Source of the DNA: Gigantopelta aegis
Lineage: Eukaryota > Mollusca > Gastropoda > Neomphalida > Peltospiridae
Length of the DNA: 64,000 bases
Assembly: GCF_016097555.1 (NCBI RefSeq)
Contig: NC_054712.1
Span: forward strand, 50,525,794 to 50,589,793
Direction of reading: 5' to 3'
This document shows, piece after piece, positions 50,001 through 60,325 of the stretch. Under the pieces are notes generated by a model, which saw only the letters and a list, made by a program, of their open reading frames with translations, had not been told where the DNA came from and ran no database searches. A program made the position numbers and the translations under genes. The first letter of the stretch is position 1, and the number at the start of each line of letters is the position of its first letter.

Positions 50001-51150
50001 GTTTTTCTTCGCAGCTTTTGTCGGACTGCTAGTGTCCATGGCTTCATCACTGGCCTGGTACGACATTAAGATACACAATGTTGTAATTATAAATTATAAA
50101 GTATCACCATTTTGGTCACAGTCACAATAAAAAGTTCAAATAATTTATGAAAAATTTGGGTTAATAAGTCAATGTGTAAAGTGAAAAGAACACTAACAGG
50201 ATTACAGATCAAGGTGAATAATTTATAGATTGAGATAAATTATTTTCATATATATTTTTCATACAGTGAAACAATTAACATATGTTAGATATTTAATAAT
50301 TTTATATTTTAAAATATACCAGGTTGTTAATTAAACAAAACAACAACAACAACCACCTCCCCCCCAACCCCCCCCCCCCAAAAAAAAACCCTAACATTAT
50401 TGTATATTTTGAAATATACACTTGTCTCTTAATTAATTTTAAAAAACAAAATGAATCACAAATTTTCCAACTTCAGCACAAATGATCCATGAAAAAAGTG
50501 GTTTAGCTCTAGAGACAGATATTAAATAATTATTGCAAGGAAAAAATACCCCAGAACACTCCTCGAAAAAACTCCATCCCTTTCTTTCTTTCTTTTAAAT
50601 TATTTCCGTGCTTATATCCAATTAAGGTTCAAACATGCTGTCCTAGGCACACACCTCAACTATCTGGGCTGTCTGTCCAGGACAGTGGGTTAGTTGTTAG
50701 TGGTTAGTGAGAAAGAAGAGGGAATAGTAGTCTTGCACCTACCCATTGAGTTGTTAAAAATTGCTCTGGGTGGGAGCCGGTACCAGTGAACCCTATACCT
50801 ACCATCTGATGGCCTAACCACATCACCGAGGCCGGTCCATATCCCAAAATGGTTTTAGACCACGACACCACCAAGGCCGGTCCATATCCCAAAATGGTTT
50901 TAGCAGTCAAGGGGAGACAAATCATACTAACTAGCTGTATATTTACCTGTTTTGACAGTTTCCCTCTCGATTCTCCCATCATCACTGTCGGTTTGACATA
51001 CTCCTCCTCCTCCTCCTCCTCATCGCTACTGGCCTTAGCCTTAACCGTGTCATCTTCCGGGTGAAGAAACTGTTTTCTGTGGGCGGGGTTATTGCGAAAA
51101 CACTTGTCCCAGTATTTGCATTTGGGCTTTTTTGTAGAATCTGCAGACAT
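38093..51150 (-). CDS. PBZ-PBZ-SWIM-ATP-dependent DNA ligase, 12 coding exons
   Basis: Exons: 50947-51150, 49956-50054, 48583-48823, 47692-47821, 46529-46708, 45816-45884, 45211-45385, 44240-44319, 43578-43758, 41910-42013, 39693-39799, 38093-38157. All introns are GT-AG with matching phases; 1635 bp, 544 aa. Two PBZ fingers (C11-C17-H24-H30 and C154-C160-H167-H173, both C-x5-C-x6-H-x5-H) flank a low-complexity acidic/basic linker. A SWIM finger follows (C224-S-C226, C241-K-H243). The ligase nucleotidyltransferase has motif I EKLDGVRAFW (catalytic Lys297), motif III LDGELFGGRGQF (Glu337), IIIa VFDSP (367), IV GGEGLMIR (422-429) and V LLKIKKF. The OB fold runs from about 454 to KPPKIGSIITYKFQ and GGHPRFPTFLG (516-524). 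The catalytic part resembles compact bacterial LigE-type ligases rather than LIG1/3/4. Inferred role: sealing nicks at poly(ADP-ribose)-marked damage. No signal peptide is seen; basic stretches (KKNAAKR, RPRRIK) could direct it to the nucleus. Confidence 0.93.
38240..38345 (-). repeat. Dispersed repeat copy (TGCACATTCAGAACA family)
   Basis: CCCATGACAGGCGTGCGCTA, TGCTCTGAATGTGCATGTTA. In ligase intron 11. Confidence 0.6.
38760..39062 (-). repeat. SINE head B, tail 2, minus strand, diverged
   Basis: TGTTGTTTTATGACACCGTT to CCAAATGAGGTAAATCCTGT. Confidence 0.75.
39098..39418 (-). repeat. SINE head A, tail 1, minus strand
   Basis: GGAAGGAAGGAAATGTTTTA to CCAATGGGCTATGTCCTGC; all parts present. 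Confidence 0.85.
39945..40135 (+). repeat. Head-C-like SINE with alternative body
   Basis: GGTGCAGTGGTTAAACCATC head, CTCAATGGGTAGGTGTACGG, CTCTCACTAACCACTAACCA. In ligase intron 10. Confidence 0.7.
40158..40552. repeat. Tandem repeat with alternating long and short units, 5 copies
   Basis: Units start CACTATATTAACCCTGGCAA, then AGTGGAGCAATCAG. Long units carry GTGGATACTGCCATGG and short ones lack GATACTGCCATG. The order is long-short-long-short-long, a dimeric higher-order repeat. Confidence 0.92.
40702..41081. mobile_element. TTAA-flanked short element, family 2
   Basis: TTAAAGGGACATTCCTGAGT at the left, AACTCAGGAATGTCCCTTTA at the right. In ligase intron 10. Confidence 0.9.
41253..41634. 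mobile_element. TTAA-flanked short element, family 2, diverged
   Basis: TTAAAGGGACATGCCTGTGT left and CTCTGGAATGTCCCATTAA right. The interior is partly the reverse of the 40702 copy. Confidence 0.85.
41688..41752. repeat. 21-bp tandem repeat, 3 copies
   Basis: GATCAACTCCCTAGTTTGGGT repeated, the third copy diverged. Confidence 0.9.
42014..42850. other. Ligase intron 9, unannotated part
   Basis: AT-rich; no repeat recognised. It contains two short blocks about 520 bp apart that mirror each other (AAAAAGTGACTGTCGT at 42775 and ACGACAGTCACTTTTC at 42247), an imperfect inverted pair. Confidence 0.45.
42855..43166 (-). repeat. SINE head B, tail 2, minus strand
   Basis: AGTTTGTTTCGTTTAATGAC to CAACTGAGCTAAATCCTTCC, with B box GGTTCGATCCTGC. 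Confidence 0.85.
43222..43488. repeat. 27-bp minisatellite, about 10 copies
   Basis: Unit CCTCCACCGAGGCAATACTA + CCAGGGG. 27 is a multiple of three, so it stays open in several frames on both strands (for example PPPRQYYQG). It lies between ligase exons 9 and 10, with no splice sites around it. Confidence 0.93.
43960..44207 (-). repeat. SINE head B-type, minus strand, partial
   Basis: GGCTATTTGATGTCAAACAT to GGGTCAGATCCCACCCC; tail end missing. Confidence 0.7.
44590..44912. mobile_element. TTAA element family 1, left end degraded
   Basis: GCACGTACCTCTGAGAAGTA interior and AAACTAGGGTCTGTTACTTT right end. Confidence 0.7.
44930..45190 (-). repeat. SINE head A, tail 2, minus strand
   Basis: AAAGTTTGTTTTGTTTAACG to GGGCTTTACCACTGGGA; internal deletions in the head. 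Confidence 0.75.
46102..46448. mobile_element. TTAA-flanked short element, family 1
   Basis: TTAAAGGGACAAACACTAGT left and ACTAGGGTATGTCCCTTTAA right. In ligase intron 5. Confidence 0.88.
46449..46503 (+). repeat. SINE tail 2 fragment
   Basis: AATCAATGTGCTCTAGTGGT, GTCGTTAACCAAAACAAAC. The TTAA element at 46102-46448 directly abuts it, so the element probably inserted into a SINE tail. Confidence 0.7.
46955..47290 (+). repeat. Dispersed repeat (TGCACATTCAGAACA family), longest copy
   Basis: TTTTACGTGCACATTCAGAA, GTAGCGCATGCCTGTCGTGG, CCGGCCTTGGCCGGC, then a (GGT)n stretch. In ligase intron 4. Copies at 2655, 7795 and 38240 are reversed. Confidence 0.65.
47835..48075 (-). repeat. Three partial SINE tail-2 copies in a row, minus strand
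   Basis: TTTGTGTCATTTAACGACAC (47838), CATTTTGTTTAATGACATCA (47945) and AGTTTGTTTTGTTTAACAAC (47985), each followed by CACTAGAGCA or CACTAAAGCA. Confidence 0.75.
48284..48510 (+). repeat. SINE body and tail 1, head truncated
   Basis: TTGGGCTATTTCTCACTCCA to TGTCTGACGCCATATAACCG. Confidence 0.78.
48864..49580 (-). repeat. SINE head A, tail 1, minus strand, split by a short element
   Basis: GAAGGAAGGAAGGAAGAAAG and AAATGTTTTATTTAACGACG to CACATACC at 49076, resuming ACAGCGACCTTTGTTGCACC at 49512 to about 49580. Confidence 0.8.
49077..49511. mobile_element. Short TIR element with CAGTGTTCGAGATTAA ends
   Basis: CAGTGTTCGAGATTAACAGT at the left and TTAATCTCGAACACTG at the right, about 435 bp, inside a SINE. 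The interior contains repeated GGGATAC / GTATCCC words. The CAGTG terminus is hAT-like, but no 8-bp target duplication is evident. Confidence 0.7.
49613..49935 (+). repeat. SINE head A, tail 2
   Basis: GGGGCGACACGTAGCCCAGT, GGGATCGATTCCC, a small local duplication (GGGATGGTGGGATGGTGCAT), tail GGTGTCATTAAACAAAAACT. It ends just before ligase exon 2. Confidence 0.85.
50590..50840 (-). repeat. Head-C-like SINE with alternative body, minus strand
   Basis: CTTATATCCAATTAAGGTTC, CAGGACAGTGGGTTAGTTGT, CACCTACCCATTGAG, then GATGGCCTAACCACATCACC. In ligase intron 1. A short direct repeat GGCCGGTCCATATCCCAAAA (50831, 50875) follows. Confidence 0.78.
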
Positions 51151-51237
51151 CGCAAGTTTGTGTTACAGTAAACTACAAGAAAGAAAAAAATGGAATTAAA
51201 ATTAAAATGTTAAACATCTTAAATTAATTGTGTGTGA

Positions 51238-52329
<1,092 letters not shown>

Positions 52330-52401
52330 TTGGCCACACTGTTCGGGGTAGATCAAAGACTTGGTCTGTCTGAATTCATGTCATGTCCGCTGCTTTATAT
52401 A
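52330..52401 (-). promoter_or_regulatory. Candidate TATA promoter and untranslated exon 1 of the ligase gene
   Basis: The first coding exon is preceded by a long pyrimidine tract and TTGTAG acceptor at 51173-51174, so a 5'UTR intron is likely. On the minus strand, a TATATAAAG box lies at about 52393-52401, followed by about 60 bases and a good donor CAA/GTAAGAG at 52329. This gives a plausible short noncoding first exon of about 52330-52372. Inferred from motifs only. Confidence 0.4.
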
Positions 52402-52937
52402 TGGTAGATTATCGAAATTAACAACTTGTTCAGACATGTTTCCAAGAACCCCGCCCACTTTTGTTTTCTGGATGCAACCCGAGCGGTGTATAGATCTAAA
52501 AATAATCAAAGAAACAGAAAAAAATGTGAGTTTGAATTAACAAGAACATAAAACACAAATTAACAATAACTAAAGAAGGCGGTGTTGCTATATAAAGAAA
52601 ATAATCGGTGAAAAACCAGAAAAATGAGGCAGATGTTTGTTTACTTCCGCAGTTATTTTTAGTACAATGACGTCTTGTGCGCAATGCTAAAAATAACTTC
52701 AAAAGACTACACTTATGTTCGGAACCGCTCGGCTAAGCCTCCGAATCGTACCGGAAAATCCATAATCGACCAAATAATTATGAATGAATGTTTAACAACA
52801 CACCAGCACAACAATATTTATGATATCGGGTACCAAACAATGTTAAACATATGAATGAAAGAATGATCATCATCAATATATATATATAAAACACAATCCA
52901 GTATTAAATTAAAACAATGTAACAAGTAGGCCTACAA

Positions 52938-53090
52938 GTATATTAAAATTTCGAGTAGGCCTTTATATAAATATATCACAGATAAGTATATTCAAATTTC
53001 GAGTATATATAAATATATCACAGATAAGTATATTCAAATTTCGAGTATATATAAATATATGACAGGTAAGTATATTAAAATTTCGAATAA
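52938..53090. repeat. Tandem repeat, about 47 bp unit, 3-4 copies
   Basis: AAGTATATTCAAATTTCGAG and TATATAAATATATCACAGAT alternate. Unit ends vary. Confidence 0.85.
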
Positions 53091-54871
53091 AAGTCAACAT
53101 CTTGTAAAAAGTTCAAAATAAGTTAAAAGGTAGGGTCAACTCAAACAAGAGCCTTATGTGTTGGAAAGATGCATGCTATTAGGCCTATTGGTAGGGTACG
53201 TTCCAGCAAAAACGACCACTCACGATACCCAAGTGATACTTTTCTTTTCTTTGGGACGACGTAATTGGTCAGTTTTGTGATTTTAGATGGGAAAGTCTAC
53301 TTAAAGGGTTTTACAGAATGCCTTACAGTAATAAAGCAGGAAGGCTGATAAGTCCATTACGATTTGAGGGATATTCGTGCGGTTATCACACAATACCGTC
53401 TAAATATACACCTGCCAGTCAGGAACCACAGGTACAGGTCACGGAAAGAAAATACCAATTAACCAAAAAAACCCCACTCCGATTATTATTTCAGTACATG
53501 GATTAATTTATGTACAAAACACAATGCAGTTATTTCAACACTTTGACAATGGTGGTTTATTTTTTGTATTGAAATATAATATATAATTGTTCCTGGCTTA
53601 CTGGGATGGATATTATTACAGAACATTGCGATGCATTTGCAATAATCAGGTATGTTTTGTTTCTTCATTTCGAAGACTAATTCCTGACGTGACACGTTAG
53701 GTATTACGTAACAACCAGCTCGCCAGAGGGCGTATTCACTGGGATGGTACAAAATGGCTGCGCCCGTTATATATAATAGCCGTCACATTTAACCGTTTTA
53801 TTAATTACTGTAACTATACGATTATACTTGTTGATATTAAGCAATAATGTGCATTATATATCGTTGAATATGCATATCAGGCCAAATGCCTTAATTGTCC
53901 CCTCCTTTAAGGAATGAATTGAAATGATTCCATCACATTTCGTTTTTCAAATATATGTACTATGGTATTTTTCTCGCCAGTTTAAGATGACTGCACTCCA
54001 CTAAAATGAGGTGAACCGTCAGTGTACCCCGACAGTTGCTCACACTGGGGTGGATGATCATTGTTCAGAATAAATGAATGCGTCAAGAATGTATGATACC
54101 AGCACGACACAAGAGCATTTCATTCTCCTAGGACACACTGAAGCTTGTTCGCAATCGCACCGTTCCAGTCATCTTGCCATGTCGAAACAAATATACTTGC
54201 ATAATGTATTGGTTAATACATAGGCGTATTGGCTCCCATTTTGTAGGGGGCAGGCTGGTTTTGGAGGGGAACAAGCAGGCTGCCCGAATGTGGATAACAA
54301 CGTTTTTCTCCTGTATTAGCATTGCTGCTAAACAAGTTTATATAGGGTTACAAATGAATCACTACACTTTTTTTTTAACATAAATTACAACTAATTTTAC
54401 GACCAGAATGATGGAAATACATGGTAAAAAGGCCTCATTAAAAAAGGCCTGAGTTTAGCACAGTTTGCCCGAATATCTCTATCGTTTTTGCCCAAATTTC
54501 AGGATTTGATCCATCGTTAGGGGGTTAATATCATGTTTATGATCTATGTAAGAGACACTAACCCTGACATGATTGAAATCCAGCAGTGTATGCCTTTCCG
54601 TAACCCCTGATGTCAGGCATTCTCATAGAAATTAATTATTGCATCTGACGGAAAAACTAGCACAACCCACAGAATGCGCCATTGGCGCAACAAATAGTGG
54701 TAACTTGATAAAATGTGACAACCAATCCAAACAAGCTACCCTTAAAACATGTAGCATCCAGTTTATCTATGGAATAACAAATGATATTAACAGACATAAA
54801 GAATGCATATAGCATTTATGCAACAACAACAAAACAAAATATAATAAATAAATAAATATTAAATATTATAA

Positions 54872-54902
<31 letters not shown>

Positions 54903-55195
54903 GCGCAGTATGTTACTCATTTCTTTTTCTCCTCCTTCATTTAGGCCTATAACGTCTTTACACAAAATTGTATTCTCATGAATAATTTCATTATCTATCG
55001 TACTTCCCAAATGTACAATAAAGGTATGCTGAGGTTCGTGTTAACTGATCATACTTATTAGGAAATGGCATGATAGCAGTAATAATGCGTCAGCTAATAT
55101 ACTGTTGATGCGGACAGCACTAGTAGAATAAAAATTCTAGTAAGACTGAGGTATCACACTGCTCACTGGGCCCTTGGGCGCAAGATTGAAGACAG
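53091..55195. other. Intergenic, no gene recognised
   Basis: Frames of 60-90 codons at 53318-53506 and 53486-53752 show no known domain. (AAAT)n at 54845-54902. AAAATGGCTGC at 53750 resembles a YY1-type promoter word but has no gene attached. Confidence 0.4.
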
Positions 55196-55291
55196 AAAGG
55201 AAATGTTTTATTTAACGACGCACTCAACACATTTTATTTACGGTTATATGTAGCGTCGGACATATGATTAAGGACCACACAGCTATTGAGG
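55196..55291 (-). repeat. SINE tail 1 fragment, minus strand
   Basis: GGAAATGTTTTATTTAACGA to CACACAGCTATTGAGG, directly followed by a second copy. Confidence 0.8.
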
Positions 55292-55598
55292 GAAGGAAGG
55301 AAACGGTTTATTTAACGACGCACTCAACACATTTTATTTACGGTTATATGGCGTTGGGACATATGGTTAAGGACCACACAGATATTGAGGGAGGAAAACC
55401 GATGTCACCACTTCATGGGCTACTCTTTTCGATTAGCAGCATGGGATCTTTTATATGCACCATCCCATAGACAGGATAGGATATACCACGACCTTTGATG
55501 TATCAGTCGTGGAGCAAATAGTCCAATGGGCCCACTGACGAGGATCGATCCCAAACCGACCGCACATCAAGCTAGCGTTTTACCACTGGGCTACGTGG
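55292..55598 (-). repeat. SINE head A, tail 1, minus strand
   Basis: GGAAGGAAACGGTTTATTTA to CCACTGGGCTACGTGG. It landed in or replaced the 3' part of the SINE before it. Confidence 0.85.
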
Positions 55599-55839
55599 GT
55601 TGGGCGCAAGAAATCTGCATTAAAATGATGCCAGGATGATTGTTCACAATACATGTATTTCAAGGGTGAATCATGAGGTAATTTCTGTGTGTGTTTATAT
55701 ATCCTACCTACTCAAAAGGCTGACGCAGACGCAAAAGTTAGAAGAAAAAAAGAGAAAAGGAAAGTCTATTTGTTTTAAAGATACCAACTCTTGTTTTAAA
55801 CTACGGTTGCTGATTGTCTAGCCAAAAATCATTCTGGTT

Positions 55840-56005
55840 ATTTCCATTCTTGATCTTCAGCATGAGAAAGAAATCTCGCTGCCGCCACATAGACTTCTCT
55901 TGCGAAATAGCTGCAAGGTATATCCTCTTATATTTCCATAGACAGAACATCACATACCACGGTATTTGTAATAACTATCCTGGACACTCGTTAGAATGGG
56001 AAGAG
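55840..56005 (-). repeat. Degraded SINE body, minus strand
   Basis: CTGCCGCCACATAGACTTCT, GACAGAACATCACATACCAC; strongly diverged. Confidence 0.5.
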
Positions 56006-56144
56006 CAGGGGCAGATCGAGGATTTTGTAAAAGGAGTGTGGAGAGTTACAAAATTATAAAAAGGGTAACTTGAGTTTGTCTACGACAAATAATCCAAGCT
56101 CTCAAAAAGGAGCGAGATCTTTTTTTCTTCTTCTTTTTTTTTTT

Positions 56145-56166
56145 AGCGGGGGGGGGGGGGGGGGAG
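56145..56166. repeat. Poly-G run
   Basis: About 20 G. Confidence 0.9.
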
Positions 56167-56194
56167 TTTGATGGCATCCTCCCATAAATGTTTT

Positions 56195-56500
56195 GAAAAA
56201 AAAGATGCCCAAAGACGTGCCTTCAGGGCAATTTAGTGTACATAAAGATGCCCAGAGACGTGCTTTCAAGGTAATTTAGTGCACATAAAGATGCCCAGAG
56301 ACGTGCTTTGAGGGCAATTTAGTGTACATAAAGATGCCCAGAGACGTGCTTTGAGGGCAATTTAGTGTACATAAAGATGCTCAGAGACGTGCTTTCAAGG
56401 TAATTTAGTGTACATAAAGATGCCCAGAGACGTGCTTTGAGGGCAATTTAGTGTACATAAAGATGCCCAGAGACGTGCTTTGAGGGCAATTTAGTGTTGT
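56195..56500. repeat. 43-bp tandem repeat, 7 copies
   Basis: Unit AAAGATGCCCAGAGACGTGC + TTTGAGGGCAATTTAGTGTA + CAT. The TTTGAGGGCAA and TTTCAAGGTAA variants are interspersed. Confidence 0.93.
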
Positions 56501-56575
56501 ATATTATGAATTTAAAAAACAAACAAAAAGTCATTAAAGAAGGCACTCTAAACGGGCTGGATGGAAAGTCACGGG

Positions 56576-56613
<38 letters not shown>
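56576..56613. repeat. Poly-C run, about 36 bp
   Basis: Followed by TCCTGGATCCGCCAATAGAG, the end of a degraded GGATCCGCC element. Confidence 0.9.
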
Positions 56614-56616
<3 letters not shown>

Positions 56617-56704
56617 TGGATCCGCCAATAGAGGAGGTAGGGAATCCGATAGGTCCACGGTCCAACCCATCATATCTCAACTAAGTGCTCTACCACTAAC
56701 CTTT

Positions 56705-57618
56705 CATAGACTATTTGGAATAATAGTAATATACTAAAAGACAGAAAAACTATACTATATAAGAATTTCATTGAAAAAGGCGTTATATTTTTATATGATT
56801 TACGAGATAGCCCAGGGCAGTTTATGGATTATAACACTTTTAATACAAAATATAATATACTATCAATTTTTTAGAATATGCGTCTTTAATATGTGCAATG
56901 AAATTATTTATACGAAATAAAACAAATTTAAATAAACAAACATACGAAGTGCCTAAACATCCCGTATTTGCTTCGAAAATAAAGCTTCTTGAGAAAAACA
57001 AATCGGGAAGTAGAGAAAAAGTACTGAATAATGCTACTGTAGTTCCTCCATCACAATTAAAATATTCTCGTGAAGGATGCTGTTTTCCTACTTCAAAATG
57101 GGCAAAGTATTATAGTCTGCCATTCATGATTTTGAAAGACCCAACTCTACTATGGTTTCAGTACCAATTTTTACATAGGATTATACCAACAAATTAGTTT
57201 TTATATAAAATAAAGTATATTGCTTCCAGTACTTGTAACTTTTGTAATCCGCAACCAGAAACATTGCAACACTTGTTTTATGATTGCCCTAACGTCAGTG
57301 AACATTGGAAAACTATAGAACAATGGTTACAGCAAAAAGACAAACATATTCAGCTTGATAAAAGTATGGTTTTATTCGGCAGCATACATACAAATCATTA
57401 ATTTGTGAATTGGCTTATTGTCAATGTAAATCATTATGTATTATCATATTATGTAGAACAAAACTTCAAAATAATATACTTCATATAACTGGAATTAAAA
57501 ATGTAATTACAGATAAACTACAAATAGAGAAATACATACTCTATAAAAACTGTTCACATAAAGAGTTTGATGAAAACTTGGCACCTTGGCAAAGATGTCT
57601 AGAAAATTAAACTTAGCC
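56705..57618 (+). mobile_element. LINE 3' part (L1/Tx1-like), C-terminal reverse-transcriptase region
   Basis: Conceptual translation runs from TIWNNSNILKDRKTILYKNF, FIEKGVIFLYDLRDSPGQF, through YYSLPFMILKDPTLLWFQYQ and FLHRIIPTN, to CNFCNPQPETLQHLFYDCP. The C-x2-C-x7-H-x4-C finger is typical of the C-terminus of L1/Tx1-type LINE proteins. There is one frameshift near 56870 and a stop after IIPTN; 5'-truncated. It is interrupted at 57619 by a TTAA element and continues at 59683. Confidence 0.82.
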
Positions 57619-59682
57619 TTAAAGGGACACACCCTAGTTACGGCTAGTTGTTAACCATTACGGCGTTGTTTTTCGCTATTAAACCCATTTTTTTCACAAA
57701 TAAAATTGCAATTTACTTACCGTTTATTATTTAGAATATACATTTCCATTCACCTGAAGTGTTTTTTGGTAATCCTGGTAATCCTGGTGTTTGTAATACC
57801 ACAAAATGCATTTTTCGTATTTCTGAAAAACGGACGCACGTTTGAGAAAAAAACCGTTGAGCAGACAAGGTCTAATCTATTTTTAGACGGGATATTTCCA
57901 TTTCAATGTCACAGACGTTGGTATACCACGTGACCGTTATCATTTTGGTTCGGTTTGTTTTCTCGTGCACTGTCACGGGGATTCTATAATTCCCGTAACT
58001 GAATAAAACACGATTATCAAAATATCTCTCCTAACTGTATATCTATTAGATCTCTCTGTAACAGGCTGTTAAACCCTAGTATGGCTCGTCTCTAGGTATG
58101 ATCAGAGATACGATCTTATATAAAGTATATATTATTATAGCACGTTAGTTCACTAGAAACACAACAAAAACACAATACACTTTGGAATCTGTATTAACCT
58201 ACGCTGACAAATGTACAGCCGTAGTAGTTAATTAATAACAACAATAATAACAACCCAGAACTGATCACTTAATTAGTTAATCTCTAGGTGTCTAGTTACA
58301 CAATATGCGAATCACTTCACCGTGACACAACACCCACACGTGTGATAATTGAGACGCTTCCAGGATAAGTTAATTAATAAAGGAATTACCACTCTATTCC
58401 TAACTGGTTAATTTTTAATTAACCCTTACTACTCGTTCAGTAACGTGTGATAATTGAGAAACGCTTCTTGGGGAACTTAATTAATAAAGGAATTACAGCT
58501 CTATTCCTAACTGGTTAATTTTTAATTAACCCTAACTACTCATTCAGTAACCTTGTAACACAGAATTAATACTGGTACCTATCACAATAAAAACAATAAC
58601 CTACAGTTTACCTAGGTCTTCTAGGATGACTGGCTAAGCTTTATATTACCAACTACTCGTATAAAATATAGAACAGTAAGACTACGATTTACTTCGTCAG
58701 ATGACCGAAGACACTGTCTAAAGAATATTGGTATAATACAGTATTAAAATATTAAAAGTCACATCAATCACATCAAGGTTATACACAGAGCAGAAATAAA
58801 ATATTTACCAGTCCAAACGGACAACGTTCCCGAGAAGCCTTCCTTTTCTGGTTCTCCTCCATATCTCTAAAAACTAGCTATTTATTATTAAAATCAGAAT
58901 TCGCCTGGGGGTACAAGGCGGTACCTCCCCCTATCATCTGATATTTCCACCGCGACCAAGCGGTATTATTTCTCTCTGATCGTCAGACTTACTGACGCCA
59001 TCGTCGCCAAATCACGGTCGTCGAAACCGCACTCGCAGAGGTATTACGTAACTACTCGCCACATGGCCTCCACAGCTGGACTAAGTGCATATTGGAATGC
59101 CCGATCGCGCGAAGTATTACGTAACAAGTTGCCCACCTGGGCTACGTGCAATGAACTGCACACGGCCCTCTAACACAATTAAAATCGCCACAGGCGAAAC
59201 AAATTTAAGAGCATATTCCGTCACATGCACGGTTCGCGCAATCAACATCCGATTTGTTGTTGTTCATTTGTGAGATTTGTCTTCACAGTTCGTGAACATT
59301 TTCAGTAACAATAAAGTTCAGACAAGTAAGTATCTCAATACAAAACGTTACAAACCCTTAAAACCAATAATTTTGCTAAGTCCTACGATATCTGGAGAGG
59401 GGATACAACCAGGACAGAACAGTTGGAACATGTCCAGGAGAGGTGAAAAGAACGCACCCCAAGTCTGTGAAATTTGTCGTGACGTAGGCATTGTTGTGCT
59501 TCGAGCGACATCTACCGGTGACATCAGAATACAAACTTTCAAAATTATTGGGACATGGTATTTATCGATATAAAACCTGCTTTTTCACTCCATTTGATAA
59601 AAACGTGATCTAAGTGTGTTACAGGTAGATTAACCAAATTATAATTTATTTTCGCTGGATGGATCTAGGGTGTGCGGCTTTA
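57619..59682. mobile_element. TTAA-flanked nonautonomous element, family 3, split by a solo LTR
   Basis: TTAA at 57619-57622 and 59679-59682. It is the reverse of the 22217-23004 copy: AGGGACACACCCTAGTTACG left, GATCTAGGGTGTGCGGCT right. The two halves (57619-57970, 59226-59682) match the uninterrupted copy on either side of the insertion point. Confidence 0.9.
57971..59225. mobile_element. Solo LTR, about 1.26 kb (fossil of an LTR retroelement)
   Basis: It starts TGTCACGGGG and ends CCGTCACA (TG...CA with short inverted ends) and is flanked by the 5-bp duplication TGCAC (57966-57970, 59226-59230). The uninterrupted family-3 element confirms the empty site. No internal coding region remains, so this is a solo LTR left by recombination. 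LTR family not identified. It contains a two-copy internal repeat (about 58330-58552). Age: younger than the TTAA element it sits in. Confidence 0.85.
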
Positions 59683-60008
59683 ATAGTTAAAAATAACTCC
59701 AATATAAGACACATACTGTTTTTGTTTGTGACCTAAAAGCCAATAACGTTTGTTTTCTATATTTGGAAACATGGATTTTTCTTTTCTTATTTTCTCTCTA
59801 TCTAGCTGTTTAAATTCTCTTTTGTTATATATTTATTCTGTCATTAATTTTGTGCTCCAAATTTGACTGTTTCAATTAACTAGTAATTTGATTGAATGCA
59901 CTTTATATTTATGTATCTATTGTAAGATAGATTTCAGTGCCCCAACCCTGACATTAGCAATATATAAATATCTGGGGCAATAAATATTTTAAAAAAAACA
60001 AAAAAACT
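59683..60008 (+). mobile_element. LINE 3' end with A-rich tail (continuation of 56705-57618)
   Basis: GCCCCAACCCTGACATTAGC, ATATCTGGGGCAATAAATAT, then A-rich. It continues the LINE after the inserted TTAA element. Confidence 0.65.
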
Positions 60009-60325
60009 TTTATAGACAAAATATTTTAGACATGTCACGTATGCAAAGGTAGCGCTTGACAAAATTAGCAACCTCTCTCGATGGTAAGTCTGGAATTACC
60101 CGAGTTTAAAAACAGAAAGAAAATAAAAGAACCCAATCAAGTTTAGCGTATTGGTTGATGTCTGTATTTGCAGGGTAGTACACACCACAATATTAGTATA
60201 ACCAGTGTTGATTATTCCCTGTAGGTTGTGCTCATGACGGGTGAGACCGGTGGGGCAGGATATGCTCACCTGTCGCGAACCCCTGATGTCTAAGCTAGTC
60301 CTGGTCGTGGTAGTCATCTTACGGG

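Noticed and set aside
59277-59573. 98-codon frame similar to one at 22336-22680
   Set aside because: Both are the interior of the TTAA family-3 element; no domain, and copies differ without codon-like constraint.
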